Shown here: positions 1 to 5,887 of the stretch, piece after piece
Layout of the letters: each line of letters starts with the position of its first letter
Position numbering within the stretch: position 1 is the first letter of the stretch
Assembly (NCBI GenBank): GCA_009704605.1
Contig: WLDW01000047.1
Location: 1 to 6,648 of the forward strand
Length of the DNA: 6,648 nucleotides
Direction of reading: 5' to 3'
Source of the DNA: Actinomycetota bacterium
GTDB lineage: Bacteria > Actinomycetota > Actinomycetes > Actinomycetales > Microbacteriaceae
Made by a program: the position numbers and the translations under genes
Notes under the pieces: model-generated
Told to the model about the DNA's origin: nothing
The model's input: the letters and a program-made list of their open reading frames with translations, nothing else
Database searches by the model: none

Positions 1-1
1 C

Positions 2-1483
2 CGCCAGGACCAACTTCCCTCAACGCATCCAATAGTTGCTGAAATTAACGACCTAGAGGATGTTCAGGTTAACTTCGATGGGATTACCTACGCCAAGGGA
101 GCATCGGTATTGAAGCAGCTTGTTGCTTGGGTTGGTCAAGAACCTTTCATGCGAGGAGTCTCCGACTACTTCAAAAAGCATGCCTACCAAAACACTGAGC
201 TCAAAGATTTATTGAAAGAACTAGAGAACCAAAGCGGAAGAGATCTAACGCTGTGGTCAAAGCTTTGGCTTGAGACCGCTGGTGTAAACACCCTGCGGCC
301 AGAACTTTTGGAAAAAGGCGGAATGATCGAATCATTCGCCATTTTGCAATCAGCCATCGATGACTACCCGTACCTAAGACCGCACCGTATTGCAATTGGT
401 CTTTATGAAGAACAAAATGGCAAAATCGTTCGAACCGAGCGAATCGAGCTGGATGTTGAAGGAGCCAAGACTCAGGTTCCAGAACTTACTGGCAAAAAAC
501 GCCCAGCCTTGATCTTGCTAAACGATGACGATCTCACTTACGCAAAGATTCGTATGGACGAGTCGTCCTGGAACTTTGCTCTAGACAAGCTCTCACTAAT
601 CGAAGACCCGCTGGCCAGGGCCTTGGTTTGGGGATCAGCCTGGGATGCAACCCGGGATGGAGAAACCTCACCTCGCGATTTCATAAAGCTCGCTCTTCGA
701 CACATTGAATTCGAAACTGAGTCAACAACTATGTTGACTATCTTGAGACAGCTACTAACAGTTGCGAACCTATATGTAGCCGAGCAAAACCGCTCGACTG
801 AGCAACTTTTGCTAGCTGATGGCCTATGGAGCCTTGCGCAAAATGCCGAAGCTGGCTCTGATGCGCAGTTGCAGTTTGTGAAATTCTTCGCTCAGTTTGC
901 GAGAAGCGATCAGCAGCTAGCAAATGTTTCAGCCCTTCTAAATGGTGAGCTAAAGCTTGCCTCGCTCAAAATTGATACGGACCTGCGCTGGGAGCTTGTT
1001 ACGTCCTTGGCTGTTGGTGGAAAGATTACGAGCGAGCTACTAGATCAAGAGCTCGCAAGCGATAACACCGCCAATGGGCAGAAGTATCACGTTGCTGCCA
1101 TTGCAGCCTTGCCTGACCAAGGCTCAAAGCAAGCCATGTTCACGAAGTTGGTTGCCACCGATGAGCTCTCGAACGCGTTAGTGAATTCTGCGAGCTTGGC
1201 TTTTGGAAGAGTGTTGGATCCAAAGTCACTGCAGCCTTTTGTTTCTAAATACTTTGAGAATGTGCTCAAGATCTGGGAAGACAAGACCTATCACATGGCC
1301 GAATACCTTCTGGTAAATCTCTACCCGCTAGCACTTGCCAACAAAGAACTAGTTTCCGAAACTCAAGCCTTCCTTGCCAGGAATGAGATTCAAAGCAAGC
1401 CGGCGCTTCGCAGAATCATCATCGAGAACCTTGCCAATGTTGAAAGAGCGCTTAATGCTCAGCAACGGGATCTAAGAGACTAA
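2..1483 (+). CDS. pepN: Aminopeptidase N (M1 family zinc metallopeptidase), C-terminal part, truncated by the left edge
   Basis: The frame is open from base 2, so the gene starts outside the window and about 493 codons are visible. Actinobacterial PepN is usually about 850 residues. M1 aminopeptidases remove N-terminal residues from peptides in the cytoplasm and feed peptide turnover. The first visible residues contain the family block STHPI followed by FDGITYAKGASVL. The Tyr of this block (visible residue 30, codon 89-91) matches the catalytic Tyr of M1 enzymes (Tyr381 in E. coli PepN). The zinc motif HEXXH and the exopeptidase GAMEN motif must lie upstream. The rest, from about residue 100 on, is a helical ERAP1-like C-terminal domain with no active-site residues. 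A TTG at 110 is only an internal Leu codon, because similarity continues upstream of it. The stop codon touches the ATG of the haemoglobin gene, which suggests co-transcription. Confidence 0.93.
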   Translation, partial: RQDQLPSTHPIVAEINDLEDVQVNFDGITYAKGASVLKQLVAWVGQEPFMRGVSDYFKKHAYQNTELKDLLKELENQSGRDLTLWSKLWLETAGVNTLRPELLEKGGMIESFAILQSAIDDYPYLRPHRIAIGLYEEQNGKIVRTERIELDVEGAKTQVPELTGKKRPALILLNDDDLTYAKIRMDESSWNFALDKLSLIEDPLARALVWGSAWDATRDGETSPRDFIKLALRHIEFETESTTMLTILRQLLTVANLYVAEQNRSTEQLLLADGLWSLAQNAEAGSDAQLQFVKFFAQFARSDQQLANVSALLNGELKLASLKIDTDLRWELVTSLAVGGKITSELLDQELASDNTANGQKYHVAAIAALPDQGSKQAMFTKLVATDELSNALVNSASLAFGRVLDPKSLQPFVSKYFENVLKIWEDKTYHMAEYLLVNLYPLALANKELVSETQAFLARNEIQSKPALRRIIIENLANVERALNAQQRDLRD

Positions 1484-1933
1484 ATGTCTGACGAGTTTGA
1501 GGACGCCAACCGCGTTGAAGTAGTTCGAATCAAGGGGCTTTCTGGAGAAGCTGTTGAGGGAAACTTATTTGAGCTGGTTGGTGGTACCGATACCTTCAAG
1601 AAACTCGTGACTAAGTTCTACGAGGGAGTTGCCACAGATGATGTTCTAAAGCCCATGTATCCAGAAGACGATCTGGGTCCAGCCGCCGAGCGGCTACGAA
1701 TGTTTCTGGAGCAGTACTGGGGTGGTCCGCAAACCTATCAAGAAACCAGAGGACACCCCAGACTCAAGCAGCGCCACCAGCCCTTCAAGATAAACCCGCT
1801 TGCTCGTGAGAGATGGTTGCATCACATGAAGTTGGCGTGTGATTCACTGGAGCTAGCTCCGCTGCATCAGGCGCAGCTTTGGGGATATCTAGATCGTGCT
1901 GCAACGTCAATGCTGAACACATTTGATGACTAG
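1484..1933 (+). CDS. glbO: Group II truncated haemoglobin (trHbO / GlbO)
   Basis: A 149-residue 2-on-2 globin of the cytoplasm that binds haem and is thought to handle O2, NO or peroxide and to support respiration or redox defence. Diagnostic residues have the same spacing as in M. tuberculosis GlbO: Tyr46 (B10), Tyr59 (CD1, in MYPEDDL), His98 (F8, proximal haem ligand, in RHQPF) and Trp111 (G8), with intervals 13, 39 and 13. The block ERLRMFLEQYWGGP is the group II hallmark. The ATG directly follows the pepN stop, and no clear Shine-Dalgarno is visible, so translational coupling is likely. The globin fold begins near residue 28 (LFELVGG), leaving an acidic N-terminal extension of about 27 residues. 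No ATG, GTG or TTG codon lies between the two, so this start is the only one available. Its end overlaps the opposite-strand gene by 4 bp. Confidence 0.95.
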   Translation: MSDEFEDANRVEVVRIKGLSGEAVEGNLFELVGGTDTFKKLVTKFYEGVATDDVLKPMYPEDDLGPAAERLRMFLEQYWGGPQTYQETRGHPRLKQRHQPFKINPLARERWLHHMKLACDSLELAPLHQAQLWGYLDRAATSMLNTFDD

Positions 1934-2595
1934 AAGTGCTTGGCCTCTTTAGATAACACGTGGCCAAATTGGGAAGACAGTCTGACCCAACCCTGAGAGT
2001 GAAAAACTGGAACCATTTCGCCTTCAGTCAAAAAGCCAAGTCCGGCAGCAGCAAAAGCTGCGCCAGCTGGAACCTTGGAATCAAGGTCAATGGCTCTGCC
2101 CCACACCTCGGATCGAATGCGAGCAGCGATTGGTCCACCAACTGATTCTGGAATTGTCTCCGCGACTTCGATAATTCCTTTTCTGGCAACCCCGGTAAGC
2201 ATATACTCTGGCAGGCTCGTAGCTTCTACCCAACCGGTTCGTGGTGGGGATACTCCAGCCCAGGGCACACGCTCTGAAGACTCAAGGTGAAAAACAAAAC
2301 TCTGCTCTAATTCTGGCTTTTCTAGCTCAAATGCAATGCGATCAAGAATTGCCTGGATTGGAACCAATACGTTGATTTCAGCTTCTTGCTTTAGATCCAT
2401 GGTGCGAAGACCTAGGACAGTTGGACCATCGTCCAAAATATTTGCCGTAAACAAAGGTGCGACGTAAGCAGTCAAAAGGGCTCCAAAGGCCCTGAGCCGT
2501 ACAACTCCCTTAGGGTCCATTTTCTTGGCCCGAGTCAAAAAGGTTTTTAGATCGAGCGCAGTTTGATGGTCCAAAAGCTGGAAGTCATTTTTCAT
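1930..2595 (-). CDS. Conserved hypothetical protein, actinobacterial, function unknown
   Basis: A 221-residue protein I cannot assign to a function. The sequence is soluble-looking, with no signal peptide and no convincing membrane span. An N-terminal part (about 1-95) reads as mixed helix and strand with the block DDGPTVLGLRTM (55-66) and a likely strand-helix unit VLVPIQAILDRIAFEL (76-91). A linker follows, then the Pro/Trp-rich block VPWAGVSPPRTGW (110-122). A C-terminal part includes WGRAI (165-169), a small-residue stretch (PAGAAFAAAGLGFL, 176-189) and a final strand-rich segment. From memory, similar unnamed proteins occur in other Microbacteriaceae. The frame stays open to 2748, but that extension runs through the divergent tesB start and is low-complexity, so the ATG at 2595 is preferred. 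Its Shine-Dalgarno is weak (AGGG about 16 nt upstream). It ends 4 bp inside glbO, tail to tail. Confidence 0.78.
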   Translation of the reverse strand: MKNDFQLLDHQTALDLKTFLTRAKKMDPKGVVRLRAFGALLTAYVAPLFTANILDDGPTVLGLRTMDLKQEAEINVLVPIQAILDRIAFELEKPELEQSFVFHLESSERVPWAGVSPPRTGWVEATSLPEYMLTGVARKGIIEVAETIPESVGGPIAARIRSEVWGRAIDLDSKVPAGAAFAAAGLGFLTEGEMVPVFHSQGWVRLSSQFGHVLSKEAKHF

Positions 2596-2647
2596 TTCAT
2601 TACTAAACTTACCCTGATAGCTGCCACGCAAAGTAAGGACACTCGAG
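2596..2647. promoter_or_regulatory. Short divergent intergenic region between the hypothetical gene and tesB
   Basis: These 52 bp must hold the start signals of both divergent genes unless promoters lie inside coding sequence. TAAACT at 2604-2609 (+) fits the TANNNT pattern of an actinobacterial -10 for tesB. TAAGTT and TACTTT on the minus strand could serve the hypothetical gene. No good -35 hexamer stands at the right distance for any of them, so the individual elements are weak guesses. Confidence 0.4.
2635..2639 (+). promoter_or_regulatory. Shine-Dalgarno of tesB
   Basis: AAGGA lies 8 nt before the ATG at 2648. It fixes that start and argues that the opposite-strand frame, which remains open through here, is not coding. 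Confidence 0.7.
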
Positions 2648-3571
2648 ATGAGCAAGGTTCCCCCACCCAAAGACCCACTTGCCGATCTACTGGTAGCGCT
2701 CGACATAAAAGACGCCGGTGGGGCAAGAACCAAAGAAGATATTTTCATTGGCCCGTCGCAGTGGATGCCGCACGGAAGAGTTTTTGGTGGTCAAGTCCTC
2801 GCGCAGTGCACCGTTGCAGCAACTAGAACTGTAGACCCGGATAGAATCTTGCACTCGCTGCACGGCTATTTCTTGAGACCAGGAGACATTGATTTCCCAA
2901 TCACATTCTCGGTTGACAGGCTCAGAGACGGTAAGTCGTTTTCAACCAGAAGAGTTCAGGCCTACCAAAAAGGTGAGCCGATTTTTTCGATGATCTCTTC
3001 ATTCCAAACCGAGAGTCCAGGACTTACCCACCACGAGCAGATGCCAGAAGGTTTGAAGCAGCCAGAGGATCTTCCCTCTGCAGCTGAAGTGCTGGGCGGT
3101 ATTCCTCACCCGGTTGCTCAGTACTGGGCAAAAGCCAGACCGTTTGATTTGCGCCACGTGCAATCACCGATCTACTTCGAAGTAAAGGGTGAGCCGGTGG
3201 CTCACCAGGCAGTTTGGCTCAAAGCAATCGGAGAATTACCTGTCTCTCCAACCCTGCATCAAGCTGCCCTTGCGTACGCTTCCGATTTCACGCTTCTTGA
3301 AAGCATTTACCGAAGACATAAAATTTCTTGGGCTAAACCGGGACTAAAAACTGCGAGCCTCGATCACGCGATGTGGTTTCACGCCCCTGCCAAGGTGGAT
3401 GAGTGGATGCTCTATGTTCAAGAATCCCCCGCTGCTCAAAACAGCAGAGGTTTAGCTATTGGAAAGATCTTTAGCCGCGAAGGTGTCTTGCTAGCAACAG
3501 TTGCCCAGGAGGGAATGGTTCGAGTCCCCGAAGGAAAAGTGGCTAGTCTCTTGTCAATCTTCGGTAAGTAG
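2648..3571 (+). CDS. tesB: Acyl-CoA thioesterase II (TesB family, double hotdog)
   Basis: A 307-residue cytoplasmic enzyme of the family that hydrolyses acyl-CoA to free fatty acid and CoA. E. coli TesB is 286 residues. Two hotdog repeats are visible. The first (about 30-125) has PHGRVFGGQVLAQ and LHSLHGYFLRPGD. The second (about 180-300) carries the active site: Asp213 in ASDF, Ser237 in ASLDHAMWFH and Gln287 in VAQEGMVR. These align with the E. coli triad Asp204, Thr228 and Gln278, with Ser in place of Thr, a conservative change that keeps the hydroxyl. A good Shine-Dalgarno supports the ATG. The gene is divergent from a conserved hypothetical gene, and its last 29 bp overlap the end of ettA on the other strand. 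Its physiological acyl chain cannot be read from the sequence. Confidence 0.93.
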   Translation: MSKVPPPKDPLADLLVALDIKDAGGARTKEDIFIGPSQWMPHGRVFGGQVLAQCTVAATRTVDPDRILHSLHGYFLRPGDIDFPITFSVDRLRDGKSFSTRRVQAYQKGEPIFSMISSFQTESPGLTHHEQMPEGLKQPEDLPSAAEVLGGIPHPVAQYWAKARPFDLRHVQSPIYFEVKGEPVAHQAVWLKAIGELPVSPTLHQAALAYASDFTLLESIYRRHKISWAKPGLKTASLDHAMWFHAPAKVDEWMLYVQESPAAQNSRGLAIGKIFSREGVLLATVAQEGMVRVPEGKVASLLSIFGK

Positions 3572-5225
3572 AGCGGTGCGGCTTAGCGGCGTCTGGGCCT
3601 AAGCGTTCGATCTTGTTTTCCTCGTAAGCTTCGAAGTTTCCTTCAAACCAGTACCACTTATCTGGCTTCTCGTCAGTACCCTCGTAGGCCAGGATGTGAG
3701 TAGCAACTCGGTCCAGGAACCACCTATCGTGTGTGATTACCACAGCGCAACCAGGGAACTCAAGTAAAGCGTTTTCCAAAGAACCTAGGGTTTCAACATC
3801 TAAATCGTTTGTTGGCTCATCCAGTAGCAGTAGGTTTCCACCCTCTTTCAAAGTCAAAGCAAGATTTAGCCTGTTGCGCTCACCACCAGATAACACTCCG
3901 GCAGGTTTTTGCTGATCTGGTCCCTTGAAGCCAAAAGCTGCAACATAAGCACGCGAAGGCATCTCAACTTGACCCACTTGAATGTAGTCAAGACCTCCCG
4001 ACACAACTTCCCAAAGGCTCTTTTCGGGATCTATGCCTCCGCGAGACTGGTCAACGTAAGAAATCTTTACCGTCTCACCAATTTGCAGCTCCCCACCATC
4101 CAGGGTTTCTTCGCCAACAATCATCTTGAATAGTGTCGATTTACCAACACCGTTTGGTCCAATAACTCCAACAATTCCATTTCGAGGAAGCGAGAATGAC
4201 AAGTCGGAGATCAAGCTTCGATCACCAAAATTCTTTTGCAGGTTCTTGGCTTCCAAAACTATGTTTCCAAGTCTTGGGCCCGGCGGAATCTGAATCTCTT
4301 CGAAATCTAGTTTTCTTGCCTTATCAGCTTCGCTTGCCATTTCTTCGTATCTGGAAAGCCTTGCCTTGGATTTTGTCTGTCTCGCTTTCGATGAAGAGCG
4401 AACCCATTCAAGTTCATCCTTTAGGCGCTTAGCCAACTTGACGTCTTTCTTACCTGCCACCTCTAGGCGCTCTTGCTTTTTCTCCAAGTAAGTGGAGTAG
4501 TTACCTTCGTATGGATAAGCGCGTCCGCGATCGAGTTCCAAAATCCACTGCGCAACGTTATCTAGGAAATACCTATCGTGAGTAACGGCTAGCACCGCAC
4601 CTGGATACTTTGCCAAGTGCTGCTCGAGCCACAAAACACTCTCCGCATCCAAATGGTTTGTTGGCTCGTCAAGAAGTAGTAGGTCTGGCTTTTCAAGCAG
4701 CAATTTACAAAGCGCGACACGGCGCTTTTCTCCACCGGAAAGATGGGCTACCAGGGTGTCACTAGGTGGGCAACGAAGAGCATCCATGGCCTGCTCTAGT
4801 TGTGAATCTAAATCCCAGGCATCCAGGTGATCAATTGCCTCTTGTAAAGTTCCCATCTCTTCGAGCAAGCGGTCATAGTCGGCGTCTGGATTTGCAAGTT
4901 CTGCTGAGATTTCGTTGAACCTATCAAGTTTGGCCTTTACTTCTTTTACAGCTTCTTCAACGTTTCCAAGCACAGTTTTTGATTCATCAAGCTTTGGCTC
5001 CTGCATCAAGATGCCTACGGTGTATCCCTCACTCAGGCGGGCCTCTCCGTTCGAAGGAGTATCGAGACCAGCCATGATCTTTAGAACAGAGGACTTACCG
5101 GAACCGTTAGGTCCAACAACACCAATCTTCGCCCCTGGAATAAATGAGAGCGTTACATCGTCCAAGATAAGTTTGTCGCCGTGCGCTTTTCGCGCTTTGA
5201 TCATCTGATAGATAAATTCAGCCAT
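3543..5225 (-). CDS. ettA: Energy-dependent translational throttle protein EttA (ABC-F ATPase)
   Basis: A 560-residue soluble ABC-F protein (E. coli EttA is 555). EttA binds the ribosomal E site and gates entry into elongation according to the ATP/ADP state. Two ABC domains are complete. Domain 1 has Walker A GPNGSGKSS (38-46), signature LSGGE (162-166) and Walker B LLLLDEPTN with catalytic Glu187. Domain 2 has Walker A GPNGVGKST (356-364), LSGGE (445-449) and catalytic Glu470. The EttA-type arm is the charged insertion at about 88-145. The basic helical linker at about 245-310 (LEWVRSSSKARQTKSKARL) matches the P-site tRNA interaction motif. There is no membrane domain. The ATG at 5225 has a GAGGG 4 nt upstream and gives the family N-terminus (MAEFIYQM). 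An in-frame TTG at 5300 is rejected because the extra codons cross strong inverted repeats. It lies downstream of ssb on the same strand. Confidence 0.97.
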   Translation of the reverse strand: MAEFIYQMIKARKAHGDKLILDDVTLSFIPGAKIGVVGPNGSGKSSVLKIMAGLDTPSNGEARLSEGYTVGILMQEPKLDESKTVLGNVEEAVKEVKAKLDRFNEISAELANPDADYDRLLEEMGTLQEAIDHLDAWDLDSQLEQAMDALRCPPSDTLVAHLSGGEKRRVALCKLLLEKPDLLLLDEPTNHLDAESVLWLEQHLAKYPGAVLAVTHDRYFLDNVAQWILELDRGRAYPYEGNYSTYLEKKQERLEVAGKKDVKLAKRLKDELEWVRSSSKARQTKSKARLSRYEEMASEADKARKLDFEEIQIPPGPRLGNIVLEAKNLQKNFGDRSLISDLSFSLPRNGIVGVIGPNGVGKSTLFKMIVGEETLDGGELQIGETVKISYVDQSRGGIDPEKSLWEVVSGGLDYIQVGQVEMPSRAYVAAFGFKGPDQQKPAGVLSGGERNRLNLALTLKEGGNLLLLDEPTNDLDVETLGSLENALLEFPGCAVVITHDRWFLDRVATHILAYEGTDEKPDKWYWFEGNFEAYEENKIERLGPDAAKPHRSTYRRLTRD

Positions 5226-5229
5226 GTTT

Positions 5230-5234
5230 CCCTC
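5230..5234 (-). promoter_or_regulatory. Shine-Dalgarno of ettA
   Basis: On the minus strand GAGGG is followed by AAAC and the ATG at 5225. It selects this start over the in-frame TTG at 5300. Confidence 0.65.
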
Positions 5235-5241
5235 AAATTGT

Positions 5242-5261
5242 GGTGTCAAAAAAATGACACC
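5242..5261. repeat. Perfect 7-bp inverted repeat just upstream of ettA
   Basis: GGTGTCA (5242-5248) and TGACACC (5255-5261) are perfect inverted copies separated by six A (six U in ettA-sense RNA). The ettA-sense hairpin ends about 16 nt before the start codon. Read on the plus strand, the same hairpin is followed by CTTTT and resembles a short intrinsic terminator. It could instead be an operator half-site pair. Confidence 0.7.
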
Positions 5262-5278
5262 CTTTTCACCAAGAGTGC

Positions 5279-5295
5279 TGTGGATAAGTTTATCC
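5279..5295. promoter_or_regulatory. DnaA-box-like 9-mer within a palindrome
   Basis: TGTGGATAA at 5279-5287 is the exact complement of the classical DnaA box TTATCCACA. It overlaps the palindrome GGATAA-GT-TTATCC (5282-5295), whose right half, TTATCCGAC, matches the box in its first six bases. Whether DnaA binds here is unknown. A lone box in a non-origin context would suggest regulation or chance. Confidence 0.35.
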
Positions 5296-5302
5296 GACAA
5301 TG

Positions 5303-5326
5303 TTGTGGCTCATTGTGAGCCAACAA
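5303..5326. repeat. Stem-loop centred in the ssb-ettA gap
   Basis: TTGTGGCTCA (5303-5312) and TGAGCCAACAA (5316-5326) pair over 10 bp with one bulged base and a 3-nt loop. It sits between the arms of the 16-bp long-range repeat and would be one branch of the junction in RNA. Confidence 0.6.
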
Positions 5327-5357
5327 TCACATACACCTAGGTAAAAAGGGTGTCACG

Positions 5358-5390
5358 CGACCAGGCGCTTAGGGGGAAGTAGCCTGACCG
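5358..5390 (-). terminator. Possible hairpin 3' of ssb, weak terminator candidate
   Basis: In ssb-sense RNA, CGGTCAGGC and GCCTGGTCG can form a 9-bp stem with two G-U wobbles around a 15-nt C-rich loop. It begins 7 nt after the ssb stop. In plus-strand RNA the two wobbles become A-C mismatches, which argues for a role on the minus strand. A T5 tract follows only after about 10 nt, so it is not a classical intrinsic terminator and may just protect the 3' end or slow polymerase before the ettA leader. Confidence 0.35.
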
Positions 5391-5396
5391 GGTCTG

Positions 5397-5840
5397 TTAC
5401 TTGCTTGCGGAGCTAAGCAGCGTTGTCTCCTTGGGCTCAAACTCTTCATCTTCAATTTCACTATCTGCTGGCTCTTCGCGCACCAGAACAGTGCGGGTGA
5501 ATACCGAATTGCCCCAGGACAAGTCGTGACCAATCACATCTGCCTCAATCTCAACAGAGGTTCCAGTTCTTTCTCCGTTATCCCAGTCACGAACCTTGAG
5601 CCTGCCTGAGGTGCAAACACGATCGCCTTTGGATACCGAGCTTGCGGTGTTGATGGCAAGCTGGCGAAAACAGGTCACGGTGAACCAGTTGGTTTCCCCG
5701 TCGATCCAAGAGTTTTTGGATCTATCGAAGCGGCGCTTGGAGGAAGCCAAGCGAAATGAGGTTATTGGCAAGCCATCTTGAGTGACTAAGTGCCTAGGCG
5801 TTGTTGCTACTAAACCTTGAACTGAAAATACATCTGACAT
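5397..5840 (-). CDS. ssb: Single-stranded DNA-binding protein paralogue, OB fold, no canonical acidic tip
   Basis: A 147-residue OB-fold protein. The N-terminal 115 or so residues show the actinobacterial SSB-paralogue pattern: PRHLVTQDGLPITSFRLAS (15-33), an aromatic ssDNA-binding segment NWFTVTCFRQLA (51-62), KGDRVCTSGRL (71-81) and VEIEADVIGHDLSWG (96-110). Family knowledge says it binds ssDNA in the cytoplasm. The C-terminal tail is acidic (about 121-138) but ends in SSASK. The DDDIPF-type tip that recruits replication and repair partners in the main SSB is missing, so this is probably a secondary SSB and not the essential replicative one. The ATG at 5840 has AAAGG about 6 nt upstream and gives the expected N-terminus (MSDVFSVQ). 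The frame remains open to 6086 but runs across msrA. ettA follows after 171 bp, an ssb-ettA order also seen in mycobacteria. Confidence 0.92.
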   Translation of the reverse strand: MSDVFSVQGLVATTPRHLVTQDGLPITSFRLASSKRRFDRSKNSWIDGETNWFTVTCFRQLAINTASSVSKGDRVCTSGRLKVRDWDNGERTGTSVEIEADVIGHDLSWGNSVFTRTVLVREEPADSEIEDEEFEPKETTLLSSASK

Positions 5841-5847
5841 AGCTACC

Positions 5848-5878
5848 TTTTTCTCTGATTGAACTAAACAGAGAAAAA
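5848..5878. repeat. Perfect 10-bp inverted repeat over the ssb ribosome-binding region
   Basis: TTTTTCTCTG (5848-5857) and CAGAGAAAAA (5869-5878) are perfect inverted copies around an 11-nt spacer. In ssb-sense RNA the 3' arm runs directly into the AAAGG Shine-Dalgarno, so the A part of that site would be paired when the hairpin forms. There is no T tract after it, so it does not look like a terminator of msrA. An operator is the other reading. Confidence 0.65.
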
Positions 5879-5887
5879 GACTCTCAA
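5858..5887 (-). promoter_or_regulatory. Candidate ssb promoter, weak
   Basis: On the minus strand TTGAGA (5887-5882) matches the -35 consensus at 5 of 6 positions. It is followed after 18 nt by TTCAAT (5863-5858), a 4-of-6 match to the -10 that lacks the usual A at position 2. It would place transcription start inside the inverted repeat before ssb. The rest of the msrA-ssb gap (5888-5931) holds nothing I can identify. Confidence 0.25.

Larger units (their letters stand above)
5255..5355. repeat. Long-range 16-bp inverted repeat in the ettA leader
   Basis: TGACACCCTTTTCACC (5255-5270) and GGTAAAAAGGGTGTCA (5340-5355) are inverted copies matching at 15 of 16 positions. The one difference becomes a G-U wobble in ettA-sense RNA, so the full 16-nt helix could form there. 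Between the arms lie two smaller inverted repeats, giving a possible three-way junction. The inner part of one arm also belongs to the 7-bp hairpin next to ettA, so the two pairings exclude each other. Confidence 0.7.

Noticed and set aside
110..112. TTG at 110 as the start of a shorter pepN product
   Set aside because: The frame is open to the window edge and the upstream residues, including the catalytic-Tyr block, are clearly PepN.
2596..2748. Upstream extension of the hypothetical minus-strand gene to 2748
   Set aside because: It runs through the tesB start and ribosome site, and its Ser/Gly/Ala-rich translation looks like antisense of coding DNA.
5226..5300. N-terminal extension of EttA from an in-frame TTG at 5300
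   Set aside because: The extra 25 codons cross the DnaA-like palindrome and the 7-bp inverted repeat, do not resemble EttA N-termini, and the ATG at 5225 has its own Shine-Dalgarno.
5255..5355. Small MITE-like element with 16-bp terminal inverted repeats
   Set aside because: The arms face each other like transposon ends, but no target-site duplication flanks them (A tract on the left, CGCGACC on the right) and no second copy exists in the window. A genome-wide search for copies would reopen this.
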